Below, piece by piece: positions 8,575-17,938 of a DNA stretch of 57,043 nt. Below the pieces are notes generated by a model. The model had not been told where the DNA came from. It made no database searches and saw only the letters and a program-made list of their open reading frames with translations. The stretch is from positions 1-57,043 of the forward strand of contig JARROJ010000010.1 of NCBI GenBank assembly GCA_037384065.1. Direction: 5' to 3'. The translations under genes were made by a program, and so were the position numbers. The DNA is from JABDPF01 sp037384065 (GTDB lineage: Bacteria > Pseudomonadota > Gammaproteobacteria > Xanthomonadales > SZUA-36). The stretch's first letter is position 1. Every line of letters begins with the position of its first letter.

Positions 8575-9315
8575 ATGGCAACAATCGAGTCGCGTGAAGT
8601 CAGGTATTCGGCCGGTGGCGTCGACATGGTGGGCTACCTGGCATGGGATGCCGCGGTCGCGGGTCCGCGGCCCGGCGTCATCGTCGTGCACGAGTGGTGG
8701 GGCGCGAACGACTACGTTCAGCGGCGCGCCGATCGCCTGGCCGAACTCGGTTATGCGGGGTTCGCCGTCGATCTGTACGGCGACGGTCGCGTCGCGGCCG
8801 ATCCGGACGAGGCGGGTGCGTTGATGAACGGCCTGCTCGGCGACCTGCCGGTCCTGCGCGACCGGTTCCGGGCCGCGCTCGATCGCTTGCGGGTTGACCC
8901 GGTCGTCGACGGCTCGAAGACCGCCGCGATCGGCTATTGCATGGGGGGCGGCATCGTCCTGCACATGGCCTGTCACGGGGCCGGCCTGGCGGCGGTCGGA
9001 TCCTTTCACGGCGCCCTGCCGCTGGCGACCGCGGGGCTGGACGAGGTGGTCCGACCGACGGCGCGCCTGGCCGTCTATCATGGCGAGGCGGATGAATTCG
9101 TGACGATGGACGACGCCCGAGCGTTCCGCGCCGCGCTGGATGCTGCCGGCGCCGACCTGATGTTCGTGCTGCTTCCGGGCGCCACGCACGGATTCAGCAA
9201 CCCGCTCGCCACGGAGCGCGGCGAGAAGTACGGGCTTCCGTTGCGCTACAGCGCGCTGGCCGACAGTGCTTCCTGGGACCACATGCAACTGGTCTTGCGC
9301 GACGCGCTGGCCTGA
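8575..9315 (+). CDS. Dienelactone hydrolase family protein
   Basis: 246-aa alpha/beta hydrolase of the carboxymethylenebutenolidase type. The triad is visible: Cys122 in GYCMGGG, Asp173 in HGEADEF and His205 in GATHGF; Glu40 in VVHEWWG matches the glutamate that positions the nucleophile in DLH. No signal peptide, so cytoplasmic. Nearby genes are not from an aromatic degradation pathway, so the natural substrate is open. The promoter must lie in the 122-bp gap shared with the divergent gene at 8452. Confidence 0.9.
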   Translation: MATIESREVRYSAGGVDMVGYLAWDAAVAGPRPGVIVVHEWWGANDYVQRRADRLAELGYAGFAVDLYGDGRVAADPDEAGALMNGLLGDLPVLRDRFRAALDRLRVDPVVDGSKTAAIGYCMGGGIVLHMACHGAGLAAVGSFHGALPLATAGLDEVVRPTARLAVYHGEADEFVTMDDARAFRAALDAAGADLMFVLLPGATHGFSNPLATERGEKYGLPLRYSALADSASWDHMQLVLRDALA

Positions 9316-9331
9316 GCGCACCGGGCCGGCG

Positions 9332-9682
9332 TCACTGGTTGCCGGCCTCGAAGTCCTTGAGCGCCTGCTCGCAGGCCGCCATGGTCAGGTAGCAGGGATT
9401 GCCGATGTTGTGGCGTGAATTGATGCTGTGCTCTTCCTTGCCATTGCGCTCGCGCACCACGGCCAGCAGTTGCGCCGGGCGGAACGCTTCGAGCAGGTAG
9501 ACGCACTGGTCCCAGCTCGCGTCATCCGGCAGGTCGACGACCTGGATGGCGTCCTTCGGGTAGCGGCAATAGGCGTAATCCAGGAACTTCGTTTCACCGG
9601 GCACATACTCGCACGCAATCGCCACGCCGGAAAAGGCGTACAGACATCCTGCGAGGGCGAGAAACAGGAATTGACGTTTCAT
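9332..9682 (-). CDS. Small exported cysteine-containing protein, unknown function
   Basis: 116 aa starting at the ATG at 9682, which has GGAGG about 8 bp upstream. Residues 1-23 are a signal peptide (MKRQFLFLALAG...AIA). The mature part holds about five cysteines (for example CEYVPG, AYCRYP, WDQCVY, NPCYLT, AACEQA), consistent with a disulfide-bonded periplasmic protein. I do not recognise a family. It converges on the hydrolase gene with a 16-bp gap. Confidence 0.65.
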   Translation of the reverse strand: MKRQFLFLALAGCLYAFSGVAIACEYVPGETKFLDYAYCRYPKDAIQVVDLPDDASWDQCVYLLEAFRPAQLLAVVRERNGKEEHSINSRHNIGNPCYLTMAACEQALKDFEAGNQ

Positions 9683-10001
9683 GATCGCTCCTCCGTCGGT
9701 TCGGGGCCGGCGTTTGACGATTCGAACGGACGGGCGCCGCCAGGCGGACGACGCTCCGGCCGGTATCCTCAAACGGCCAGTTACAGTAGACCATCGACCC
9801 GCGCGGGCCGCGATGACGTGCGTCAGATCGCCGGCCGATGCCGGCAGGAACGTGGTTCCGCGGCGGTCGAACGTCGGCCCGCGCGGACCCCGTGGTTGGC
9901 GCGTCCGGGGCTGGCGGCGCCCGCAGGGAATCCCGGTCTCACCGCGCCCGGCGATGACCGGCGGGGCATCGTTGAATCCGGTTGCGGACGGGTTTTCTCG
10001 A
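9683..10001. other. Intergenic region, no gene supported
   Basis: 319 bp between two minus-strand genes. It is GC-rich with several short inverted repeats (for example around GCCGGC and GGCGCC) but no continuous gene in any frame with family features. It presumably carries the promoter for the small exported protein at 9332. Confidence 0.4.
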
Positions 10002-10331
10002 TCAGTCCGCGATGTCGAGGTTGACCATCTGCTGCAGCTGCTGGCCCAGTTCGAGCACGGCCTCGTCCGCCGTTTCCAGGCTGCGGTAGGCTTCCTGGGC
10101 ATGGAATTGTGCGGCCGACGTATTGCCGTCCCGCGCCGCGGCTTCGGCCTGCGCGATCTCGTTCGCCGCGGTGTCGAGCCGCAGGTGGATCCAGAGCAAG
10201 CGCTCGGTTTTCTGCTGCATCTGGCGTTTGAGTTCGGTGGGTTCCAGGGTGCTGCCCGCCTGCTGAGGCTGGCAGGCGGTGAGGGCCAGCGCGAGGCCGG
10301 CCGCAAAGAGCCGGAGCCGGTCAGTCTTCAT
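10002..10331 (-). CDS. Small predicted lipoprotein, helical
   Basis: 109 aa from the ATG at 10331. Signal sequence ends in lipobox ALTAC (Cys20). The mature part is a charged, Ala/Glu/Gln-rich helical segment without known motifs. Its start overlaps the 3' end of the isoaspartyl peptidase gene by 11 bp, so translation is probably coupled. It is the last gene of a three-gene run (Nudix hydrolase, isoaspartyl peptidase, this lipoprotein). Function unknown. Confidence 0.65.
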   Translation of the reverse strand: MKTDRLRLFAAGLALALTACQPQQAGSTLEPTELKRQMQQKTERLLWIHLRLDTAANEIAQAEAAARDGNTSAAQFHAQEAYRSLETADEAVLELGQQLQQMVNLDIAD

Positions 10332-11346
10332 CCTGGTAGATCCCCACGAACAGTTCGCCATCGGTGTCGATGCGCGCCCGGTACATGCCGGGGGTATTGA
10401 AGGTCAGGGTGATTTCGCCGCGGCGGTCGATGGCGATGATGCCGCCGTCGCCGCCCATGGCGCGCAGCTGGCCATTGATCACATCGTCCGCGGCCCGCTT
10501 CAGCGCGACGCCGGTGAACTGCACGCGCGCACAGATATCGCGCGCCACGGTGGCGCGGATGAAGTACTCGCCGTGTCCGGTCGCGCTGACGGCGCAGGAG
10601 CGGTTGTCGGCATAGGTGCCCGCGCCGATGATCGGCGCGTCGCCGATCCGCCCCCAGCGCTTGTTGGTCATGCCGCCGGTGGAGGTCGCCGCGGCGAGGT
10701 TGCCCGCCCGATCGAGCGCCACGGCGCCGACGGTGGATAGCCAGCGGTCGTGCGCGCGGCGCGTCGCGGCTTCGTGGCCCGCCTCGGCGGCCCGGGCATC
10801 CTGCAACTGCTGCCAGCGGTAGTCGGTGTGGAAATAGGCGTCGTCCGCGAACTCGAGGCCCTGTTCGCGGGCAAAGGCTTCGGCGCCGCTTCCGGACAGC
10901 ATCACATGGACCGAGTCGGTCATGACGCGCCGCGCCAGCAGGATCGGGTTGCGGACGTTGTGCACACCGGCGATCGCGCCGGCATCGAGGTTCGAGCCGT
11001 CCATGATCGAGGCATCGAGTTCGTGCCGGCCTTCCGCGTTGAACACGGCGCCGCGCCCGGCGTTGAAGAACGGCGTGTCCTCCAGCTGTTGCACGGTTCG
11101 GGTCACGGCGTCCAGGCTGCTGCCGCCGCCGACGAGAACGCTGTGCCCGGCGCGCACGGCTGACGCCAGGGCGTCACGGATCTCCGCTTCGCGCGCGGCC
11201 GACAGGTCCGCGCGCAGGATGGTGCCGGCGCCGGCGTGGATCGCGATCGCGACCGGCGCGTCATCGGCGGCCGCTGGCGTCACGCTGCCCAGGGTGAAAA
11301 CGGCCAGCGCCGCGGCGCGGGCGATGAGTCGGGTGCTGCGGGTCAT
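10321..11346 (-). CDS. Periplasmic isoaspartyl peptidase / L-asparaginase (plant type)
   Basis: 341-aa Ntn hydrolase that removes beta-aspartyl linkages or deamidates asparagine. It is made as a precursor that cleaves itself to free a catalytic threonine, here in STVGAVALD (about residue 210), followed by the conserved TSTGGMTNK. FFNAGRGAVFN and DASIMDG are further family motifs. The residue before the nucleophile is Ser, whereas Gly is usual. An N-terminal signal peptide (cleavage near PAAADD) indicates export. Start ATG at 11346 overlaps the Nudix gene stop as ATGA; the open frame further upstream is not used. Confidence 0.9.
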   Translation of the reverse strand: MTRSTRLIARAAALAVFTLGSVTPAAADDAPVAIAIHAGAGTILRADLSAAREAEIRDALASAVRAGHSVLVGGGSSLDAVTRTVQQLEDTPFFNAGRGAVFNAEGRHELDASIMDGSNLDAGAIAGVHNVRNPILLARRVMTDSVHVMLSGSGAEAFAREQGLEFADDAYFHTDYRWQQLQDARAAEAGHEAATRRAHDRWLSTVGAVALDRAGNLAAATSTGGMTNKRWGRIGDAPIIGAGTYADNRSCAVSATGHGEYFIRATVARDICARVQFTGVALKRAADDVINGQLRAMGGDGGIIAIDRRGEITLTFNTPGMYRARIDTDGELFVGIYQDED

Positions 11347-11873
11347 GATGATTCTCCGGATCGTTCCAGCCAATACAGCGCTGCAAAAATTTTCGGGTCG
11401 AGCGGCAGGCCGGCGTGGCGCCGGCTGTCGAGCCACGTGTCGATCTCCGCGAGGGGCACGGCATGCACACGGATGTCTTCGCTGTCATCGCCGCCGCCCG
11501 GCCCGACCCGTTCAAGCCCGTCCGCGCGGATGAACGAGACGATCTCGTCGGTCATGCCGGCCGAGCTCGGACAATCCATGATCCGCGCCAGTGAATCGGC
11601 CGCGTACCCGGTTTCCTCGATCAGTTCCCGCCGCGCCGCCTCGAGGATCGATTCGTCGGGGTCGACGTGATCACCGACCAGCCCGGCCGGCAGTTCGATG
11701 ACGCGCGTGTCCACCGGTCGCCGGAACTGCTCGACCAGCAACAGCCGCTTGTCCGGCGTGACCGCGATGATCACGACCACCGCCCGGGCGTTGGAGCGCG
11801 TGCTGTACTCCCAGCCGTCGCGCTCGACGAGGTCCAGGTAGCGGCCGCGATAATGCGTGATTGTCTCGTTCAT
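11343..11873 (-). CDS. Nudix hydrolase (ADP-ribose pyrophosphatase-like)
   Basis: 176 aa from ATG 11873. The Nudix box is visible as G-D-H-V-D-P-D-E followed by ARRELIEETGYA (about residues 68-92); the spacing between the first Gly and Glu is one residue longer than the GX5E consensus. ELPAGL before the box is typical of ADP-sugar pyrophosphatases. It would hydrolyse nucleoside diphosphate derivatives in the cytoplasm. First gene of the overlapping run with isoaspartyl peptidase; the promoter is in the 137 bp shared with the divergent gene at 12011. Confidence 0.87.
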   Translation of the reverse strand: MNETITHYRGRYLDLVERDGWEYSTRSNARAVVVIIAVTPDKRLLLVEQFRRPVDTRVIELPAGLVGDHVDPDESILEAARRELIEETGYAADSLARIMDCPSSAGMTDEIVSFIRADGLERVGPGGGDDSEDIRVHAVPLAEIDTWLDSRRHAGLPLDPKIFAALYWLERSGESS

Positions 11874-12010
11874 GACAGTCTGGCCCCGGGGGTCTGGTAA
11901 ACTGTTCCGATTGTATCGGGATTGGGGCCGAATGGAACCTGGCGTGCCGTTTGCGCTCCAAAGCACCCCGCTTGACCGAATCAGACACGAACCTACCGGA
12001 ATCAAAAACG

Positions 12011-13399
12011 ATGATGAGCAAATTGATGCGTGCGACCGCGATGGTGGCGCTCCTGTCCTGGGCCGTCGGCCTGTCCGCCCAGCAGGCGCCCAGCGCGGTT
12101 TCCGATGCCGCCCGGGCGGCGAGCGAAATCGTTCTGCTGGAACGCAAGGCCGCCGAGGCGCGGAGCCAGGAAAACTGGTCCGAACTGTATGAGAGCGCGT
12201 TGAAACTGCACGAACAGCGCCCGCACGTGCCTTCCTACATGATTGAAATCATTCGCGCCAGCGCGGCCATGGGCGAACGACAGAGGGCGTACGAGTACAT
12301 GTTGAAACTGCAGCAGTCGGGCCTGTCCTACGACATGACCCGGATTCCGCAGACCGCAGAAATGCGCGACAGCGAGGCCTTTCAGCACATCAACAATCTG
12401 ATGTTGGAAGCCAACAAGCCGATGGGCGTCGGCAAGGACTTTCTCAGCCTGCCCGGGCGGCCGGCCGATATCGGCGACCTGGCCTGGGATGCCTCGCGCG
12501 AGCGCTTCCTGCTCGGAACACGTCGCGAAGGCCGGATCATGACCGTTGCGGACGACGGCAGCACCGAGATCCTGCTCGAAGCCAATGATGAAAACGGACT
12601 CTGGTCCATCGGCGGCCTGGCGGTGGATGTGGACAACAACGCGCTGTGGGTGGCCAGTTCGGCCACGCCGGCGTTCGCGCGCTACTCCACCGCCGACGCG
12701 CACCGCAGCGCCCTGTTCCGCTTCGATCTCGAAACGCTGGAGTTGCTGGAGCGCTACAACCTCGGGGCCGATGGCCTGCCGCACCGGTTCGGCGGTGTCG
12801 CGGCGACCAGCGACGGAACGGTCTACGTGCTCGATCGGGCGTTGCCGTTCATCTTTCGCAAGGCCGCGGATGGCGATCGCATCGAACCCTTCGTCGCCAT
12901 GCCGAAGCTGGTCGGCCTGAGCGACTTCGCCGTCACCCCGGACAACAGCCGCCTGTTCGTCGTCGACCCGGTGATGGGCATTCTGGCGATCGATCCGGCG
13001 GCGGGTCATTCGACCATGCTCAGGAGTCCGGAGAACCTCAACCTGTTCGGGATTTACAGCATCGAGTACGCCGACGGCAGCCTCGTCGTGACACAGAGCG
13101 GTATTCGCCCGCAGCGGATCATGCGGTTCGTGCTCGACGCGGCCGGCGCGGGGATCCAGTCGGTGGTTCCGATGGCCGTCGCGCTGGAGCAGTTCGACAC
13201 CCCCGGAACCGGGGTGATTCGCGGCGACAGCCTGTATTTCTTCGCCAACCAGGGCACGCGCTCCGACGACGACCGGATGCGGATGATGGTCTCGCCGCTG
13301 GATTCGGGTGAGCAGCTGGTCACGCCGGACATGCGCGTGTTCGAGCGGATGATGCGTGAGCGCGCGAAGATGAACGAAGAGAAGCCGGATACGCCGTGA
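12011..13399 (+). CDS. Secreted beta-propeller protein (SMP-30/NHL-like fold), unknown function
   Basis: 462 aa from ATG 12011 (a second ATG follows at 12014), with GGAA about 9 bp upstream. Residues 1-24 form a signal peptide ending LSAQQ. An N-terminal helical part (about 25-130) resembles TPR-like helices. From about 140 the sequence shows repeating blades with patterns such as IGDLAWD, GGLAVDVDNNALWVAS, GGVAATSDGTVYVLD and DFAVTPDNSRLFVVD, typical of six-bladed propellers. No catalytic residues could be assigned. The stop overlaps the next gene's GTG start, so the two are translationally coupled. Confidence 0.75.
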   Translation: MMSKLMRATAMVALLSWAVGLSAQQAPSAVSDAARAASEIVLLERKAAEARSQENWSELYESALKLHEQRPHVPSYMIEIIRASAAMGERQRAYEYMLKLQQSGLSYDMTRIPQTAEMRDSEAFQHINNLMLEANKPMGVGKDFLSLPGRPADIGDLAWDASRERFLLGTRREGRIMTVADDGSTEILLEANDENGLWSIGGLAVDVDNNALWVASSATPAFARYSTADAHRSALFRFDLETLELLERYNLGADGLPHRFGGVAATSDGTVYVLDRALPFIFRKAADGDRIEPFVAMPKLVGLSDFAVTPDNSRLFVVDPVMGILAIDPAAGHSTMLRSPENLNLFGIYSIEYADGSLVVTQSGIRPQRIMRFVLDAAGAGIQSVVPMAVALEQFDTPGTGVIRGDSLYFFANQGTRSDDDRMRMMVSPLDSGEQLVTPDMRVFERMMRERAKMNEEKPDTP

Positions 13400-14280
13400 G
13401 CCTGCCGGCCGTCTACCTGGTCGACGCCAGCGTTTACCTGTTTCGGGCCTGGTTCTCCATGCCCGACGATTTCGTCAACGACGCGGGGCACCCGACGAAC
13501 GCCGTGTACGGATTTTCGGGGTTTCTCTGCAACCTGCTCGAACAGACCGGCGCCGAGCACGTGGCGGTGGCGTTCGACGTTTCGCTCGCCAAGAGTTTTC
13601 GTAACGAAATCTACCCGGAATACAAGGCCAACCGGGATCCGGCCCCCGAGGAACTCAAACGCCAGTTCGCGTGGGCGCGTTCGGTGGCGGAGGCCATGGG
13701 CCTGCAGTGTTTCGCCGATCCGCGCTACGAGGCCGACGACCTGATCGGGACGCTGGCCGGCTACTGGCGGGCGCGCGGGCACCCGATCTGCGTGGTCACC
13801 GCCGACAAGGACCTGGCCCAGCTGGTCGGGGAGAACGACCACTGGTGGGATTTTTCACGTAACAGAAAACTCGATGCCCGACAGCTGACCGAGAAATTCG
13901 GGGTGCAGCCGTGGCAGATCGCGGATTACCTGGCCCTGACGGGCGATGCCGTGGACAACATTCCCGGCGTGCCGGGCGTCGGTCCGAAATCGGCGGCCGC
14001 ATTACTGAATCACTTCGGCGACCTGGACAGCCTGTTCGAGCGCCTCGACGAGGTGCCGGCGCTGCCGATCCGCGGTGCGAAGTCGCTGCAGCGCAAACTG
14101 CGCGAGCACCGCCCGGCCGCGGAACTGGCGCGCCGCCTGACCGGTATCGAAATGGCGGTGGAATCTGCGCTCGCGGCGCCGGGTCTGACCCGCGCCGAGG
14201 TCGACACCGCGCGGCTCAATCGCCTGTTCGACGAACTCGCTTTTGGCGGGATGCTGCGGCAGCGGTGCCTGCGCGCGTGA
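13396..14280 (+). CDS. 5'-3' exonuclease / flap endonuclease (Xni/ExoIX-like)
   Basis: 294 aa, similar to the N-terminal exonuclease domain of DNA polymerase I but free-standing. Seen: Asp10 in YLVDAS, the YKANRDPAPEELKRQF region, EADDLIGTLA, TADKDLAQLV, and the helix-hairpin-helix GVPGVGPKSAAALL, i.e. the acidic metal sites and DNA-binding element of the family. Probable role is removal of flaps or RNA primers in DNA repair. The GTG start overlaps the preceding stop (GTGA). Coupling to a secreted propeller protein is odd and may only reflect gene packing. Confidence 0.87.
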   Translation: MSLPAVYLVDASVYLFRAWFSMPDDFVNDAGHPTNAVYGFSGFLCNLLEQTGAEHVAVAFDVSLAKSFRNEIYPEYKANRDPAPEELKRQFAWARSVAEAMGLQCFADPRYEADDLIGTLAGYWRARGHPICVVTADKDLAQLVGENDHWWDFSRNRKLDARQLTEKFGVQPWQIADYLALTGDAVDNIPGVPGVGPKSAAALLNHFGDLDSLFERLDEVPALPIRGAKSLQRKLREHRPAAELARRLTGIEMAVESALAAPGLTRAEVDTARLNRLFDELAFGGMLRQRCLRA

Positions 14281-14288
14281 TGCCGGGC

Positions 14289-14960
14289 CTAGGCGAGCAG
14301 CCGCTCGCCCCGTTCGACGCGCCGGCGCAGGCGGCTGTTGCGCGGGAAGTGTGAAAGGAGAAATTCCATCTGGTCGGCCAGGATCCGGCGGCCCTGCAGG
14401 TAGACGTATTCCGCGTGGGTCGGCTTGAACGGGATCGCCAGCAATTCCATACCGGCCTGTTCCGGCGTGCGGCCCGCCTTGAAGTTGTTGCAGCGTTTGC
14501 AGGCCGTCACCACGTTGACCCAGTTGTCCGCGCCGCCCTGGCTCAGTGGGTTTACGTGATCGCGCGACAGCAGGGCGTTCGGAAAGCGTTCGCCGCAATA
14601 GAGGCACAGCGACTGGTCACGGCGGAACAGGGCCGGGTTGCTGAGGGGCGGGGTGTAGGAACTGGAAAACAGGTGGGCATGCGGGTGGGTGCCGTGGCTG
14701 GCGATGATGGCCCGGACCTCGATCGCGCTGCGAACGCCGGTTCGGGCGTTGATGCCGCCGCGTATTCGAAACACCGTGCGGCCCAGCGAGTAACTCACCT
14801 GGTCGAGGCAGATCAGGCGCACCGCGTCCCGGTAGCCGACCCATTCCAGCGGCATGCCGGAGACATCGGTGCGCAGCACCTGCTGATCCAGGTTCAATGC
14901 CCGGGTCGGCGTCGGGTTGTCCGTAGCGGGTTCGGACACAATATCGTGCGTGTGCAACAT
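14289..14960 (-). CDS. HNH endonuclease domain protein
   Basis: 223 aa from ATG 14960 (the frame is open much further upstream but begins there the family-like region). The HNH motif lies at about residues 129-175: CLYCGERF, then SRDHVNPLSQGG with the catalytic His, then NVVTACKRCNNFKAG with the second CxxC zinc pair and the Asn. The N-terminal 110 residues, with DQQVLRTDVSGMPLEWVGYRDAV-type features, match stand-alone bacterial HNH proteins of unknown role that are common in proteobacterial core genomes. It converges with the Xni-like gene with an 8-bp gap. Confidence 0.85.
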   Translation of the reverse strand: MLHTHDIVSEPATDNPTPTRALNLDQQVLRTDVSGMPLEWVGYRDAVRLICLDQVSYSLGRTVFRIRGGINARTGVRSAIEVRAIIASHGTHPHAHLFSSSYTPPLSNPALFRRDQSLCLYCGERFPNALLSRDHVNPLSQGGADNWVNVVTACKRCNNFKAGRTPEQAGMELLAIPFKPTHAEYVYLQGRRILADQMEFLLSHFPRNSRLRRRVERGERLLA

Positions 14961-15117
14961 GACCTGTTGCCGGTATATCCCTTTTCCGGCGCAAGCGCAA
15001 GCCAACGCGTCAGGCCGGCCGCCGATCGCCCGGGCTCCGCGCGCCGGCCATCGCTTTACTGCGGCTCGGGAACCGGGCAGGGTAGAGCGGGTCGAACCGA
15101 TTTTTGGAGGAATTGAC

Positions 15118-16482
15118 GTGCCGCAGCCAATCCAGAGTGTGCTGGTCATCTTCGTCGTGCTGGGCTTTCTCGCCGGCCCGCCTCGCGCGGAGGCCGCATT
15201 GCCGGTTGCCGTGGACGGCCAGGAACTGCCCTCCCTCGCGCCGGTGCTGGAACGCGTGACGCCCTCGGTCGTCAATGTCTACACGCAAACCCGGGTCCGG
15301 GTCCGCAGCCCGCTGCTCGACGATCCCTTTTTCCGTCGGTTTTTCAACGTGCCCGAGCGGGCGCGTGAGCGCGTCTCGCAAAGTCTCGGCTCGGGCGTGA
15401 TCGTGGACGCCGAGGAGGGGTACATTCTGACCAACAATCACGTGATCGCCGGCGCCGACGATATCTCGATCACGCTGGCGGACGGCCGCAGCTTCGAGGC
15501 CGAGGTCATTGGTACCGATCCGGCTACCGACCTCGCGATGGTGCGCATTCCGGCGGAAGACCTGGTGGCGGTTCCGTTTGCCGATTCCCGAGCCCTGCGG
15601 GTCGGCGATTTCGTCGTCGCCGTCGGCAACCCGTTCGGCCTCGGGCAAACGGTGACCTCCGGCATCGTCAGCGCGCTGGGCCGGACCACGTTCCGCGAGC
15701 TCGAATTCCAGAACTTCATCCAGACGGACGCGTCGATCAACCCGGGCAACTCGGGCGGCGCACTGATCAACCTGCGCGGTGAGCTGGTCGGGATCAACAG
15801 CGCCATTTTCACCCCCAGCGGCGGCAACGTCGGCATCGGGTTCGCCATTCCCTCGGCGATGGCGCAGGCGGTCATGGATCAACTGGCCGAGCACGGCGAG
15901 GTGCGGCGCGGAACGCTCGGAATTTTCGTCCAGGATCTGACGTCGGAGCTCGCCGGCGCCTTCGGTCTGCAGCAGGGCGCCGGTGTGCTGATCTCCGAGA
16001 TCGTGTCCGGGTCGTCCGCCGACCGGGCCGGCCTGCTGGCCGGTGACGTGATCACTGAGGTCGCCGGCAACAAGGTGACCCGGGCGATGGAATTCCACAA
16101 CTACGAAGGCCAGTTCCCGGTCGGGGACGAGGTGACCGTCGAATACCTTCGGGACGGGCGCGCACAGGATGTCCGCCTGGCCGTGCAGGCGCCGCGCACG
16201 ATCGACGGCGTCGATCTCGACGTGCGCCTCGCCGGCGCGCGCTTCGAGGAGCTGCCGATGAAGCTGCGCAGCGAGCGGGTTCGCGGCGTGCTGCTGGGCG
16301 AGCTGCGCGCGGACAGCCGGCTGGCGCGGCGCGGCCTGCGGCCGGGTGACGTGATTCTCGGCGCGAACGACGTCCGTGTCCGCGACCTCGGCGAATTCGA
16401 GGAGGCGATCGGCGCGGCGCGCGGAACGCTTTATCTGGAGGTATTGCGCCGCGGCAGGGAATACGTCGTTCGGTTAGACTGA
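15118..16482 (+). CDS. degQ: Periplasmic serine protease of the DegP/DegQ (HtrA) family
   Basis: 454 aa from the GTG at 15118, chosen because GGAGG lies 7 bp upstream and a signal peptide follows (cleavage near RAEA). Trypsin-like triad: His108 in TNNHVIAG, Asp138 in ATDLAMV, Ser212 in GNSGGAL. Two PDZ domains follow (about 255-350 and 365-450). Role: degradation or chaperoning of misfolded envelope proteins. Length and two PDZ domains fit DegQ or DegP; the choice of symbol is by analogy only. Divergent from the HNH gene, with 157 bp between starts. Confidence 0.9.
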   Translation: MPQPIQSVLVIFVVLGFLAGPPRAEAALPVAVDGQELPSLAPVLERVTPSVVNVYTQTRVRVRSPLLDDPFFRRFFNVPERARERVSQSLGSGVIVDAEEGYILTNNHVIAGADDISITLADGRSFEAEVIGTDPATDLAMVRIPAEDLVAVPFADSRALRVGDFVVAVGNPFGLGQTVTSGIVSALGRTTFRELEFQNFIQTDASINPGNSGGALINLRGELVGINSAIFTPSGGNVGIGFAIPSAMAQAVMDQLAEHGEVRRGTLGIFVQDLTSELAGAFGLQQGAGVLISEIVSGSSADRAGLLAGDVITEVAGNKVTRAMEFHNYEGQFPVGDEVTVEYLRDGRAQDVRLAVQAPRTIDGVDLDVRLAGARFEELPMKLRSERVRGVLLGELRADSRLARRGLRPGDVILGANDVRVRDLGEFEEAIGAARGTLYLEVLRRGREYVVRLD

Positions 16483-16527
16483 GCCGGCCCCGGGCGGCAG
16501 CGAAAAACGCAGCAGGAGAGAACCGCA

Positions 16528-17913
16528 GTGAGTTATCTGTCAAAGCACGAATTGGCGTCGGACCGGACGGTGACCCCGTTGTGGCCGCTGGATCCGGACG
16601 GCTTCGAGGCCTGGAAGCAGGGTGCCAGCGCGGCGGCGCGCCGCTGGGTCGATCAGGCCGGGTTCACGGCTGCCGCCGGCGAGGTCTGCGCGCTCCCCGG
16701 CGCGGACGGTGGGCTGGAAGGTTACCTGTTCGGCATGCAGGAGGCGGACGATATCGCGCAGTTGGCCGACCTGGCCGGCCGCCTGCCCGCGGGCGTCTAT
16801 CGCCTCGACTGCGACTGGTCACGGTCGCGCCGGCGCCAGGCGAGCCTCGGATGGGGCCTGGCCACGTACCGTTTCGAGCGCTACAAGGCCGCGCCGCAGA
16901 AGCGCCCGGTTTTGCTGCTTGACGAGGACATCGATGCGGAGGTGCGCCGCCTCTGCTCCGCCCAGTGCCTGGTGCGCGACCTGGTCAACACGCCGACCGA
17001 GCACATGGGGCCGCAGCAACTGGCCGATGCCGTCGTGAACGAGGCGGATGCGTTCGAGGCCGAGAGTTCGACGATCAGCGGCGATGATCTGCTGACCCGG
17101 AATTTTCCCGCGATCCATGCGGTGGGTCGCGCGTCGCACCGCGCGCCGCAGCTGATCGAATTGCACTGGGGCGAAGAAGACGCCCCGCGGGTCGCCCTGG
17201 TCGGCAAGGGCGTGTGCTTCGACACCGGCGGACTCGACCTCAAGCCCGCCGCGGGCATGGCGCTGATGAAAAAGGACATGGGGGGCGCGGCGCATGCGCT
17301 GGCCCTGGCGCGGCTGATCATGGAGGCGCGTTTGCCGGTGCGCCTGTTGCTGCTGATCCCGGCGGTCGAGAACGCGGTCGCCGGCAACGCGTATCGGCCC
17401 GGCGATATCATCACGACCCGCAAGGGCCTGTCCGTCGAGATTGGCAATACCGATGCGGAGGGACGGGTGATCCTGTCGGATGCGCTGGCCTACGCCTGCG
17501 AGCATGATCCCGAACTGGTCATCGATTTCGCCACGTTGACGGGTGCGGCGCGTATCGCCCTCGGCGCAGATCTGCCGCCGCTGTTCAGCAATCGTGACGA
17601 CGTGGCGCGCGCGATCCAGCAGGCCGGCGACGAGGTCGGGGATCCCTTGTGGACGATGCCGCTGTACCGGCCCTACCGCAAGCTGATCGAGAGCCCGATC
17701 GCGGACATGAACAACATGGGCAAAAGTCCATTCGGCGGCTGCATCACGGCCGCGCTGTTCCTCGAGCACTTCGTCGACGAGAATGTGCCGTGGGTTCATA
17801 TCGACACCTTCGCCTGGAACCAGGCTGACCGTCCGGCGCGGCCGCAGGGCGGTGAGGCGCTTGGTCTGCGCGCGGTGTTCCGTTATCTCGAGGCGCGCTA
17901 CGGATCGGCCTGA
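16528..17913 (+). CDS. Leucyl aminopeptidase family protein (M17)
   Basis: 461-aa cytoplasmic two-metal aminopeptidase. Seen: GKGVCFDTGGLDLKP (about 228-242) with the metal-binding Lys and Asp, KKDMGGAA, and the family signature NTDAEGRVILSDALAYA from about residue 307. C-terminal NNMGKSPFGGCITAALFLEHF and HIDTFAWN are typical of the E. coli PepB-like subgroup. Start is GTG at 16528 with AGGAGAG upstream. It releases N-terminal residues from peptides; it lies 45 bp after the degQ-like gene, so protease and peptidase may be co-expressed. Confidence 0.92.
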   Translation: MSYLSKHELASDRTVTPLWPLDPDGFEAWKQGASAAARRWVDQAGFTAAAGEVCALPGADGGLEGYLFGMQEADDIAQLADLAGRLPAGVYRLDCDWSRSRRRQASLGWGLATYRFERYKAAPQKRPVLLLDEDIDAEVRRLCSAQCLVRDLVNTPTEHMGPQQLADAVVNEADAFEAESSTISGDDLLTRNFPAIHAVGRASHRAPQLIELHWGEEDAPRVALVGKGVCFDTGGLDLKPAAGMALMKKDMGGAAHALALARLIMEARLPVRLLLLIPAVENAVAGNAYRPGDIITTRKGLSVEIGNTDAEGRVILSDALAYACEHDPELVIDFATLTGAARIALGADLPPLFSNRDDVARAIQQAGDEVGDPLWTMPLYRPYRKLIESPIADMNNMGKSPFGGCITAALFLEHFVDENVPWVHIDTFAWNQADRPARPQGGEALGLRAVFRYLEARYGSA

Positions 17914-17938
17914 GGCGCCGCGGACGCGACCTTTTTCG

